Part shown: piece by piece, positions 10,985-21,663 of the stretch | Layout: each line of letters opens with the position of its first letter | How positions within the stretch are numbered: position 1 is the first letter of the stretch | Origin: Linanthus parryae | Lineage: Eukaryota; Streptophyta; Magnoliopsida; Ericales; Polemoniaceae | NCBI GenBank assembly: GCA_023055425.1 | Contig: JALGPY010000007.1 | Location: forward strand, 18,300,001 to 18,364,000 | Direction of reading: 5' to 3' | Length of the DNA stretch: 64,000 nt | The notes under the pieces: generated by a model | Seen by the model: only the letters and a program-made list of their open reading frames with translations | Databases searched by the model: none | What the model was told of the DNA's origin: nothing | Program-made: the position numbers and the translations under genes

Positions 10985-11935
10985 CATCGATATTTTAAAC
11001 CCCTTCTTTTTTTTTGCAAACAAACCCCTTCTTTGTTTACTTAACAGAAATGCTTAGGCATTTGTAACCTTTTACTTAAGCATTTTTAACCTTTTACTTA
11101 TTTTAAATTTTTAAAAAATACTTTATACATTTATCTTCAAAAGTTAAAAAATAAACTGCTACAACACCATTAATGAAAAATACACTATAGCTTTCCATAT
11201 ATCAAAAACATAAATTTAAAAGACTCTATGCCACGGGTATATGAGCATTTTTTTTAAAAAACATGTGCATACAAGCTTTTTTTCCAGAAATTATGTGTTT
11301 ACAAGCCTTCATCGATATTTTAAACCCCTTCTTTGTTTACTTACCAGAAATGCTTAGGCATTTTTAACATTTTACTTATTTTAGATTTTTTAAAAATATT
11401 TTATACATTTATTTTCTAAATTTAACAATAAACTGCTCATTTCATTTCATTTCAAAAAAGTTTTAATAATTAAACTGCTACACCACCATTAATGAAAACT
11501 ACACTATAGCTTTCTATATATCAAAAATATAATTTGAGAGACTCTATGTCACAGTTATATAACCCTTTTTTTTAAAAAACCATGTGCATACAAGCCTTTT
11601 TCCGGCAATTATGTGTTTACAAGCCTTTATCGATATTTTAAACCCCTTCTTTGTTTACTTACCAGAAATGCTTCGGCATTTTTAACCTTTACTACATTTA
11701 TCTTATAAAGTTTAACAATAAACTGCTTATTTCATTTCATTTCATTTCATTTCATTTCATTTTAAAAAAAACAATTAGACTGCTACACCGCCATTAATGA
11801 AAACTACACTATAGCTTTCCACATATCAAAAATATAAATTTGACAGACTCTATGCCACGGGTATATAAGCCTTTTTTTTAAAACCATGGGTATACAAGCC
11901 TTTTTTTCGGGAAGTTATGTGTATACAAGCCTGAA
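10985..11935. repeat. three about 300-bp degenerate tandem repeats
   Basis: Each unit starts near ATCGATATTTTAAACCCCTT (about 10987, 11310, 11628), continues with CAGAAATGCTT-GGCATTT, then CACCATTAATGAAAA and CTATAGCTTTCCA, and ends with GTG-ATACAAGC. Units differ by indels, including runs of TTTCA in the second and third. No gene is present. Confidence 0.85.
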
Positions 11936-12639
11936 ATGTGTAAATGAATATACTACACAATGTTAATTAACTTAAAATTTAAACAATATAATTGTTCTTC
12001 GTTGACTGCGTGGTCGCACTCAAAATGTTGTATACTAGCAACCAACATGAAAAAGTAATAATGCAAATACCAGACCAAGGACATTGCTATGACTTATAAA
12101 GTTCTTCACACACAATTCTGAACATGAACATATAATACGGTGATCCCACTTTTGTGTTTGAATTGAAATTTCATCAAATCCACATTAGTTGCAATACTAA
12201 ATTATTCCAAAATAACTTTTCCTCTTCGTTTCTAAAAATTTTGCTCCTCTATTCCATATTTAATTTTGCTATATATTTATATATCATCATTTTATGGACT
12301 TTATATTCCAGTATCATAATTCTCCAAATTACCAAAAATATGAACTTTTAAGTAATCAAAATGAAATGAATAGTTTTTGTAAGAAAGAAAAAGTGCAATG
12401 TATCTGCACACGGGAAATTGAATTCATATTTTTTTTTTTCTTTTCAATGTATGGATTCAAACTTTTAATTTCTCTAGACATTGATAGCAAAATAAAATCT
12501 AAAATTTAATAATGTTATTAAGTTCATGTGAATGTAGATACATGCATTATCTTCTCTCAAAAAAAAAAGAAAAGATACATGCATTATGTACGTGAATATG
12601 TGATGGTGTCTCTTTGTATAAATTATGACATCTTATTTA

Positions 12640-13050
12640 GTTATAAGGAGTCTTCCACAACTGCGGCTATTTACATAAAAGAGAATCTTCAGATGTACCT
12701 GAGTTCTTTCCTGAAGTCTGTGGCCATGCTTGGAGTTCAGATATGCAGGTTAGTTTTTATAGAAAAGCATGTGTTTGAAGTTTATTATAATGCATTTGAT
12801 TTATGATCATCTATTTCAATATTTGTAGTTTTGTACCCTTACTTCTGATTTTATTGTTTGGTCTGCTTCCCACACAAAAGGGAAGAAGCTGTTTTCTTTG
12901 TTTTTCCATGTTTCCTATTTCAGGCAAGAGAGCTTGTAGCGCAATAAATTTCCGGCGAGTTCAATGAAGTACGACATGGCTTAGAAGTGTCAAATCTTGA
13001 TCCACATGTTTGTGTTTCTGTAATTTGCTCATTATTTTTGTTCAATCGTT
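12640..13050 (+). pseudogene. captured gene fragment, two exon-like blocks
   Basis: A block from about 12640 to 12747 is open and less AT-biased (AAIYIKENLQMYLSSFLKSV), preceded by a TTTAG acceptor and followed by GTTAGT. A second block from about 12924, after TTTCAG, continues RQES and then stops. Splice-like borders inside a Helitron fit exon capture. The parent gene is not recognised and the product is not functional as it stands. Confidence 0.4.
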
Positions 13051-13338
13051 GAATAAGTTTATTTGAATTTGACATTCCAGTAATGTAGTTAATTTGGGTT
13101 CGCTTCTTCACAGTATCCTTTCTTTTGTTGTACTAACCCGACTTATTAACATCATATGTATCCTGAGAAAGACGAATTACAGGAAGCATGAAAATTAGAC
13201 ACCAAAGGTATCATGAATAGTCAGGAGGCCAAGTTAGATTATCTGTTGTTGGATGTAACACATGTATTATTTGAGCAGTGTTGGATTTACATAAAAGTTC
13301 GCACTTATATTATTATGCAGCCCGATAATAATTTATAT

Positions 13339-13541
13339 TGTTATGATATATTGGGCTAGTTTATTGGTGAATATCCACCACATGTTGTAAGCCCACTGTA
13401 TATTGTTATTAGCCCATTAGCCCACCCTAATGCCTATATAAGGAGGCTTAGGATTGAAGAATAATACACATATCAATACAATTCTCCATACATCTTGTCT
13501 CTCGTTATTTCTCATCTCAAGTCTTCTCTCGATTTATGACA
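13339..13541 (+). repeat. 5' LTR of the copia element
   Basis: 203 bp, TG...CA ends. It contains TATATAAGGAGG about 100 bp in, a likely TATA box for the element transcript. It matches the 3' LTR except for a handful of bases, for example AGCCCA versus ATCCCA. Confidence 0.9.
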
Positions 13542-13712
13542 CGTTATCAGCACGCATGCTCTATTAGACAATTGCGCTAAAGAAGAGAGATTACAAAAGA
13601 CAGATATGAAATTTATATTTGATTATTATTTTAATCGAACAAGACCGATGAGATACCCGTTCTCATTCTAGGTGCTCTTGAAAAGATTCCATCATGATCA
13701 TAATTTATATTT

Positions 13713-14212
13713 GGGTAATTGACACTAAACCTACATGCAAAATGTAGTTTGGGACACAAAACCCCTTGCTCTTTTAATTTCCCACTACAACCCCCTGCAA
13801 TATACATACGTGGGACAAATAACCCCCTGCAGTTTCAATATCCCACTAAACCCCCTGCAATATACATATGTGGGACACTTGACTTCAAACTGATAAACGA
13901 GGGTCAAATTTCTAACGGAATTCATCACGTGCTAATGACGTCATGGTCTTTGAAGTTGTTTTTTCTTCATCCATAGACCTATCATGTGAATAGCACGCAA
14001 TGAATTTCTCTTAGAAATTTGACCCCCGTTATCAATTTGGGGTTAAGTGTCCCAAAAATGTATATTGCAGGGGGTTTAGTGGGAAACTGAAATTGCAGGG
14101 GGTTATGTGTCCTGCGGATGTATATTGTAGGGGGTTGTAGTGGGAAATTGAAAGTGCAGGGGATTTAGTGTCACAAAATGCATTTTGCATGTTGGTTTAG
14201 TGTCCATTACCC
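13713..14212. mobile_element. 500-bp foldback MITE, Mutator type, perfect 9-bp duplication
   Basis: The termini GGGTAATTGACACTAAACC and GGTTTAGTGTCCATTACCC are near-perfect inverted repeats and the whole element folds back on itself. It is flanked on both sides by TTTATATTT (13704-13712; 14213-14221), a 9-bp duplication typical of Mutator-like elements. Each arm carries repeated CCCCCTGCAATATACAT-GTGGGACA units. No protein is encoded; the ORF at 13719-13976 is a by-product of the arm repeats. Confidence 0.92.
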
Positions 14213-14812
14213 TTTATATTTGTTTTCTTTTTGGTTGTTGTATAAGATGGATTTATTTTTGTGTGCTTATTAGTGCTGGTACTTAATATTTTTTTTAGAC
14301 CTAAACCTAAAGCATGCCTTTAGGAACCAAGTGGTCACCAATACAAGATTGAACATCAGATCTGACTATTTAGGGTTGTTCTATATATTTTTATAATTTT
14401 TCTAGTTACTATTTCAAGAATTTTCATCTTTTAAGGATCTGAAAAAAAAAGTAAAATAAATCTGCTATAATCATTAGGGTTCCACCTCCTTGGGATGAAA
14501 AGTCACTACTAAATCTGTGAGGGGATGTAAATTTATGAGGTGTTTGTTTGATTTTTATTATTGTTTGTTTGATATTTTTTATTAGCGCATTTTTTTTTCT
14601 ATAAATAAGTTCTCTGTTATATTTACAAAGAGGCTAGTTATGAAAAAAAAAAAAATCCCAGAATAGGTCGAATAGGGCTTGAACCCAGAATCGATTCCTC
14701 TGTTAGTTTAGTTAGTTTAGTTTGTGATTACGTGAACACCACTCTTAAAGAGGCTTTTGCCCATGGCCATTATTTATTGTATGTGATGTTGATTTGCTGA
14801 TAAAGACCATGT

Positions 14813-17800
14813 TTTCACACCTGAAGTTGTGAAACATATATTGATATGATCGTAACATCAATGTGCAATAACTTTATCTTTTTTTATGACCAGAAGTCAT
14901 AATGATAGTACACCTCCTGAAGAGATGTCATATAATTCTTTTGACCTTCAGAAGAGGTCTTCGTAAATAACCGCTGTATTGTAAGCATATGTTCGTACAA
15001 GAAGTTATGAACTTCACACACCTGAAGTTGCGATATTTTTTTTGAAGTCATAATATATGACTATTACATCTCCTGAAGAGATGTAGAACATTGTTTCCTA
15101 TTTTTATGACCTAAAGTCATAACGTATTATTTGTCTATCTCTAGAAGAAGAAGAAAAATCGCCATCGATTTAAATCAAGCCATGTAACTTGTACCCTGAA
15201 GTACTATATTACATGTAGCTATGTTTGCAAGCTGAAGTTGCGACAATTTCATTATTAGAATTGATCGTAACCTGCAGTTGCGAAATCAATTTTTTATATG
15301 ACCTGAAGTCATGCCATATCTTCAGTTGAGATGTCTAAAACGCCTAAAACGCTTGTTATTATCAATCCTCCTGAAGAGGTAGCGTTATGTGTTCTTTAAT
15401 TTATGTTACTTTTATGCACTTAAATTTTATGTACTCCAGTTTTTCTATACTTATTATGGATCAAAACGAACTCCTTGAAGAGAGAATCTACACTCATCGA
15501 ACCAGAAGTTTCGATTGCCTATTTTTTTATGCTAATTTTAATTTTTTTTGGTAGTTTTATTCTTATTCTTCTTTTATTGTTGTTATCTTAAATGAAGAAA
15601 ACAAAGATCTCCTGAAGAGACTTGTATACCATAAGATGGCAAATTTAAAAGCAATTGATATTGCTAGAGGATGTAAAATAAATATTTCACACCAGAAGTT
15701 GTGAACGAAATCTACAGTTGTCATTAACTTGTAGTTATGACATTGTTCATGACCGCTTAATTCGACCCCATTCCCATAAGTGAATGGTAGTGCATTCCCA
15801 GAAGCGAATCACTTTGTTATATCCGGTCAAAATCCACGTGACTATAGAGGCGGTCATGGTTGTGAATATGAAAATCTCTAAAAGCGATTTAACTTGGGAA
15901 GAAGATCTTTATTTTAAAGAAAGAACTCCGGAAGAAGTTCGTAGTCCGGATTAATTTTGTTGGATGTATTTTATGACTCATATCATGCAGTCATGAGGTG
16001 TTTTATGACCCGGAGTCATAAAATCTTAATAGATTTGAAAGACTATTTTCTTTTGATTCATTGAACCTGAAGTTCAAGTCGAAAAATAAACACTGCTACA
16101 AAAAGTCAAAATTTTGAGAGTGTACCAGAAGTACAACTCATTCAGTTTCCATAAGCCAGACATAAGAAAGGCTCAAGCGATTATAAATTGGTGAATTTGA
16201 GCTTGTTGTCTCGATCATCGCACATATGACTCATCTTCTCTAAAGAGATTTTTTTTTTAATTATGGCTTATCGATATGAGTATACAATCATTGAATGAGA
16301 AACTTTTAAAGCAGTTGGTATTGATATATGCGGTATTTCACACCAGAAGTTGTGAAATACATGTTATACCCAAGAGTTATAGCGTATTATTATATCTCAA
16401 AGATATATCCTATTATCAAATGGAAGCTCTTGTTAGAGTAATGCAAAAGATTTAATGATCATCATTATGATAAGTTGGTCACATGTTGAGAAGTGGACTG
16501 TAGAGTATTTTCAGAGGCAAATGTCTGCTCTACAACATTTGTTTTAAACAAAATAGTGACACATTCCTTGAGGGAACCAATCTATGTTGTCACAATAATT
16601 GGCGCAGTCATGGACTTAGCTGCCATTATATGCACGTTCATTGAAGTGCATCCTTATGATTTCTCTGGAAGAGGAAGACTACATAAAACAGGGGGAGAAA
16701 AATGCACCAGTAGTTGCAAAAAGAGCATCCCCTATGAACTTTGTTTCGTTTTGGAGCTTTATTTATTGGGTTATTTGAGAAGCTTCTAGTTTCTTAGCAG
16801 CTTTAGAGCTATGACTCCATGAATCAAATTTTAATTCATTTGGAGAAAAAGGGCATTCTCTACGACGATATCTTTATGAGGGCACGAATATGGCTTGATG
16901 GTTATATCGCCAAACCAACGCCTAGTTGATGCGTTGTGTTTTTGTATCAATTCGCAAGAAAATATTCAAAATTATAATCAAGCCCTAAAATGGTTTTGAT
17001 GTTATATCACTGTATGATGAATATTTGCTAATGACCTATAGTCTCTCAAAACGTCCAACCAAAATTGACCCACATTCCCAGAAGTGAATGTCATAATGTG
17101 TTCCAATTAGTCTACAAGATAGTGTACTAAGTTATGGTTACGGATAGAAATAGTCATTGGAAATCTCTTAAAGTGATTGAGCTATATCAATCAACCCCGA
17201 TAGTGGTTTGGATGTTATCAACCATACATTTAGAAATATCTAAATGTTTTATGAAGCCTCCCAAAGAGATTTTTTTTAGAAGCATTTATGCTTGATGGAG
17301 GATATAATGATCCAAATTTGAGAGATACTAATCCCAGAAGGATTATTGTTATTGGATTATCTATACCTATTGCGTTCCCCGGAGAGAACGACCAAATTCG
17401 CTCATTAGACTACCTTGAAGGAAGTTAGAATCATAATATATTTCTCAATGAATAATAATTCTTCTCATGGTAGTAGTGACTAGAGTTTACGAGAATATGA
17501 AAATTGGAACCGTGGCATATCATAACTCATAGAGAGATAAATTACATCACATGGCCTTAATGTCTGCTTGGATTTTTTTTTATGCCAGAGCATAAGTTGT
17601 GAAGTATGACGGTCATGAGTTTCACGTCATGAGGGGGAGATAGACCATATTGCATGACGTGAACTTTATTTATATTATATCGGTGTAAAGTTAGAAATTC
17701 CATTATAGAACGAATTCTATTTGACTAATGAGTTTTGGTTTGATAGCATGCTAGCAGCATGTAAGGATTGCTTGTTTAAATATTACGATCCTCCAGAAGA

Positions 17801-18615
17801 GGATGTCAAAAGCATCCAAATCTTGTGCAATTTAAAGTCCTAATTGAGAACACAAGATATGAATAATTCTCATAATTATGAGAAAAGATATGATATCATC
17901 AACATTAGATCAAAGCTAACGTTGGAAAAGAAATTTCCCTTGAAGAGGCATGAAGCTCTTGAAGAAGCTAACGTACCTAATCTGAGATTAATCTCATGAT
18001 CTTATGGGTGATGATACTTTAATTAGAAAAGCGCTTGAAATCATATATGATTTCCATTTACCACCTGAAGTGGATGAAGTTGACTTAAAATATTTGGTCA
18101 TGATAAAAGTCAACGCATACATGGACAATATGATACAAACTCTACAGATTTATCAATGCATGGAGTATAATTATAAGTACCAAGAGTACTTGTGATATTT
18201 GAAGCATCAATGTCCATATCGAATTAGTGTGTGTAAATACACATGAGCTCTGCGGTTAATGCATAGAGCATATTTGGGAAGTACTTTGAAGTACCTTAGA
18301 TGCCTTTAGCATCAATGTTCATACAGAACGATATATTCAAATGTCCGCACCCTAATGGTTGAATGTGTGAGACTATTGAAAGAGAAATATTCTATAGTGC
18401 AAGTGATGCCTAAATGATGTCAATATTTCTCATGGTTATAACTTATAGTTATAACCCATAAATTCTCTGTTTGTTAAGAGTGATTGTGATATTTTGTTAA
18501 GTCTGAAGACTACGAGTATAAATGTAACTAGTTACAATATGATCGTACGAATCACTTTATGTGAAAACCATGGAGGTTTATACCCATAAAAGATATATAG
18601 TTGCCTGAAGCAACT
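14813..18615 (+). repeat. dispersed array of CCWGAAG-loop hairpins
   Basis: At least 25 short inverted repeats have different stem arms, and most share a loop core CCWGAAG or a near variant. The longest perfect stems are 16333-16360 (10 bp around CCAGAAGT), 16001-16023 (9 bp around CCGGA) and 15065-15085 (8 bp around CTGAA). Others: 14813-14834, 14884-14902, 15104-15122, 15298-15312, 15496-15515, 15686-15705, 15769-15786, 15923-15940, 16071-16087, 16121-16135, 17072-17091, 17329-17345, 17373-17390, 17788-17804 and 18599-18615. Spacing is irregular. They lie only in the interior of the copia element. I know no family description that explains them. Confidence 0.85.
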
Positions 18616-18965
18616 GAAAGTGTACACTCGCGAGTAGTCTAGGTGCATTTGCATTTCGTCACATATCACCTGACATTACATACAATCACATGACATGATG
18701 ACAATTGATAAATAGTTTTTTGTTTAATATCTCTACATGGGTCATGTAGTATGGAATCATATACTTGATGGTTTTGTATGTCTATTCACAAATGGCTAGA
18801 CTTTGTTTTTGTCGTGAATTTATATTACAGGTCCTAAGCCCCCAATGACTTGTGATGGTATACTTCAAATAAAGCATTGAAAAAAGTGGAATGGAGATAA
18901 ATCAATTGATGCTATGAAGAGGGATAATTTCAAGTTTCAATTCTGCAACTATGAGGCGCTGCACT

Positions 18966-19275
18966 TTTTTCCTTCGCTGAGGTTTTTATCCCACATGGTT
19001 TTTCCTAGCAAGGTTGTTAATGAGGCACGCAGCCAAATGTGAGTTCTTGAAGAATGTCATCTTCAATGAAAGTCAACAAAGAATCCAGAAGATTTGTTAT
19101 GACAAGGATATTAGGTTTGTACTCTTTTTCCTTAGCCAAGTTTTTTTTTCCACTGGGTTTTACTTGGTAAGGTTTTAGCGAGGAAGACGATACAAGTCTT
19201 CAAGCACCGATATACTCTTTTTCCTTCGTCAGAGATTTTGTCCCGCTGGGTTTTTCTTGACAAGGTTTTAACGAG
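18966..19275 (+). repeat. triplicated 3' non-coding motif of the copia interior
   Basis: Three related blocks (about 18966, 19128, 19207) read TTTTTCCTTCG or TTTTTCCTTAG, then TTTTTATCCCAC or TTTTGTCCCGC, then GGGTTTTTCTTGACAAGGTT or a near copy, mostly ending AACGAGGC. Blocks of this kind occur upstream of the 3' LTR of many plant copia elements, which supports the copia assignment although coding sequence is missing. Confidence 0.7.
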
Positions 19276-19305
19276 GCATCCTTATGGTGAATATTCAAGG
19301 GGGAG

Positions 19306-19508
19306 TGTTATGATATATTGGGCTAGTTTATTGGTGAATATCCACCACATGTTGTAAGCCCATTGTATATTGTTATTATCCCATTAGCCCACCATAATGC
19401 CTATATAAGGAGGCTTAGGGTTGAATAATAATACACATATCAATACAGTTCTCCATACATCTTGTCTCTCGTTATTTCTCATCTCAAGTCTTCTCTCGAT
19501 TTATGACA
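19306..19508 (+). repeat. 3' LTR of the copia element
   Basis: 203 bp, preceded by CAAGGGGGAG (polypurine tract) and followed by the target duplication TATAT. It pairs with 13339-13541. Confidence 0.9.
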
Positions 19509-19640
19509 TATATGTACTTCAACGTAATTTTAATAAGTTTCTACTAGGATTTTTGCATAAAGACCTTTGCTCAGCAAAATCTCCTTTACCCCCACTTTTT
19601 CTTTCTCAAATCCTCATAACTCAAGAGTATCAAGTAAAAC

Positions 19641-19679
19641 TTTCCGCGCCATGGCGCGGGCTAACGAGTACCGACTAGT
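19641..19679 (+). other. Helitron 1 3' terminus: palindrome plus CTAGT
   Basis: CCGCGCCATGGCGCGG, 15 intervening bases, then CTAGT and host T. The hairpin acts as the rolling-circle stop signal in Helitrons. The same palindrome core, GCGCCATGGCGC, ends Helitron 2. Confidence 0.85.
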
Positions 19680-19849
19680 TTATGTAAAAGGTCGTGGATA
19701 TAAGTCTTAGATATTTTGGTGGAAGAAGTATGTGAATGAATGATTCTAGGAGTATTCATTTCTCATCCACATATAAATATCTTGCACCTCCACCACTTTG
19801 CATCAAGCAGAACAATTTAAGTCCTTCTTTCACACATTGTCCATTTCTT

Positions 19850-20366
19850 TCAACCACTCTCCTCTTTCACCCAAACTCTCACTAATCTCTTCCTACTTTC
19901 AACATGGTTACCTTTTACAAGTTCCATCTTCATGTTTTCCTTGCAACTCATCATAATATTTAGGTGATGTTGAATAAAGATTTGTTCATATGTTTTATTC
20001 ATTTTCTTATTCTCCGGGTTATCGGAAACTAGATTCTTGATCTTCGACATATGCGAGTTGTTCGTTTATTAAGGTCTGAAGAATCGAAAAAATTAATACA
20101 AGTAGTGTAGGAAGCTTTCCTGTTGAAGGTGATTTGTTTATCATCTTCAACAAGAATGAGAGCTTGAAGGCCAGGGTTTAGATATCTCCTACTGTGTATC
20201 GTGTGTGAGATAAAAGAAAAGAGGGGAATGAAGAAAATGTGTGAGAAACAACCCTAAATTCATTTTTTGCTGAATCATGTTTTAAACTTTGTGTTCAAGT
20301 CACTTTCAACATCGTGAACGAAATCGAGAATAACTACGTTGATGTCGTCCATTTTTCTTTCCTGCA
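19850..20366 (-). CDS. unrecognised minus-strand exon region with short ORFs
   Basis: On the minus strand, intron-like sequence ends in TACGTTTTGCAG at about 20367, followed by GAAAGAAAA and an ATG at 20354 opening a 26-codon frame (MDDINVVILDFVHDV...) that stops near 20274. Further on, 20144-20019 encodes a 41-residue peptide with a hydrophobic core (LPTLLVLIFSIL), like a secretory signal, and 20050-19850 encodes a basic 66-residue frame. The three do not join without splicing or frameshift. This may be the 3' part of a gene whose 5' exon lies at 32770-32925, on the far side of the copia insertion. No family recognised. Confidence 0.3.
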
Positions 20367-20683
20367 AAACGTACATTAAACACTAAACTCGATCGAAAAC
20401 CTGCATCGAATTCGCAATGCAAAAAATCACTCAATTCATCAGAATACTTCGGTTCAGATTAACAGAGTCCACAAATTCTCACGACTTGTCACCGATCAGA
20501 ATGGAAAACAAGAATAGACTGTTTCCAGATCATATAGTTCAAAGATGAATAGTAGTATCTACAATAAACTTGAACATATGCAAGATCTTATCGAGAAATC
20601 AAAGATCAAAATTAACTTCGAGAAACAGAAAAACCAGAGAATCAGATTGAATGGAAACTTAAACATGAAGGACGATTCGTAAC

Positions 20684-21130
20684 TGTCGGTTTTTAGAGGG
20701 TGAGTGATGTTGGTGTTTGTCAGTTGGAGGAGAAGAGTGATGCGGAAGTGTGTAAATGATTGTTTGATGGAGAGGACTAATGTGGGTTGGAGTGTAAACT
20801 AGACTGTGTGATAGAGAAGTTGTAGAATAGTGGGTAGTACTCTTGTGTTGGAGGAGAAAATTCTAGAGAAACTTGGTGGTTTCTTTCACCAACTATGGAA
20901 TGCTATAAATAGCACAAGATGTACTATGTTTCAATGAACTAACTAATGAAGAGGTTCTCTCCTCCACATCTAGAGTACTACTCATCCCATCTACAACTCA
21001 CTACCACAACACTTTAGTTTAAAAGACAATCCACTTTAGCCCCTCTCCACCAGACACTTACACACTTCCGCACCACTCCCTCTCCTACAAGTAACCAACA
21101 CCAACATCACTCACCCTCTAAAAACCAACA
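20684..21130 (+). repeat. left LTR with inverted duplication (palindromic LTR)
   Basis: 20684-20857 is the reverse complement, with divergence, of 20957-21130; a 99-bp unique centre separates them. The centre and right arm match the 3' LTR (31993-32278) closely, but the first about 157 bp of the 3' LTR are absent here. The left terminus therefore reads TGTCGGTTTTTAGAGGG, the complement of the LTR end, and still abuts the GTAAC duplication. The arms are more diverged from each other than the right arm is from the 3' LTR. Confidence 0.85.
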
Positions 21131-21663
21131 AGTGGAATCAGAGCCTCGTCCGAATTCACATTTGGGCGTTGCTTCCGTTCACAAACTTAACAACTAACCT
21201 ACAACTATGGACACTATGCTATCCAACAACCAAATCCCCATTCCAACTTTCAATGGGGAGAACTATGAATATTTGGCTATTAAAATGGGGACATTCTTTA
21301 TGTCTCAAGGCTTATGGGATATGGTCGATAACAGTTTCAACAATCCGGCGGATATTTCAATGCTTACAAAATAGGAGAAGCAGAAATTAGACAAAGACAA
21401 GGAGAAGGACAAGATGGCCCTCCATCCATATGGCTATGGAAGATTCTATCTTTCCAAGAATATGTGGAGCTACAAGTGCCAAAGAAGCATGGGATAGCTT
21501 AAAGGATGAGTTTCAAGGAAGCGTTAAGGTACGTAACATTAAGCTCCAAACATTGAGAAGAGATATGACTAATATGAAGATGAAAGTATCAGATACCGTT
21601 AAAGAATCCTATTCAAGATTAAGAGAACTAGTCAATCAATAGAGATCATATGGGGAAGACTAT

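Larger units (their letters stand above)
13339..19508 (+). mobile_element. Ty1/copia element with 203-bp LTRs and a non-coding interior
   Basis: Both LTRs (13339-13541 and 19306-19508) are 203 bp, start TGTTATGATATATTGGGC and end TTTATGACA. The target duplication TATAT is intact (13334-13338; 19509-19513). The 5' LTR is followed by CGTTATCAGCACGC, a primer-binding-site-like stretch, and the 3' LTR is preceded by the polypurine tract AAGGGGGAG. The 5.76-kb interior has no recognisable gag-pol, only short ORFs without known domains (16493-16789, 18004-18195). It therefore depends on other elements for movement. It lies in Helitron 1 and contains the foldback element at 13713. Confidence 0.9.
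10107..19679 (+). mobile_element. Helitron 1, non-autonomous, with a nested copia element
   Basis: The right end is diagnostic: the perfect palindrome CCGCGCCATGGCGCGG at 19644-19659, then CTAGT at 19675-19679, followed by T. The left end (TATATAAGCATGGGAATTG, then a GCCACGTGTC-TGTGGCA region) is related to the first about 150 bp of Helitron 2 at 48750; its exact first base is hidden in the TA tract. No Rep/helicase is encoded. Removing the nested copia element and one copy of its target duplication leaves about 3.4 kb. Helitrons move by rolling-circle replication and often capture exons, as appears to be the case at 12640-13050. Confidence 0.75.

Noticed and set aside
14640..14700. A tRNA or SINE from the minus-strand word GGGTTCAAGCCC
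   Set aside because: Only a B-box-like word is present; no A box or foldable arms around it.
18004..18195. ORF of 63 codons as surviving copia coding sequence
   Set aside because: Begins MGDDTLIRKALEIIYDF but matches no gag, integrase or RT motif that I know; too short to support a call.
14813..18615. The CCWGAAG hairpins as a CRISPR-like array
   Set aside because: The host is a plant, spacing is irregular, and what is constant is a 7-base loop, not a 20-40 bp repeat; flanking segments are not uniform spacers.
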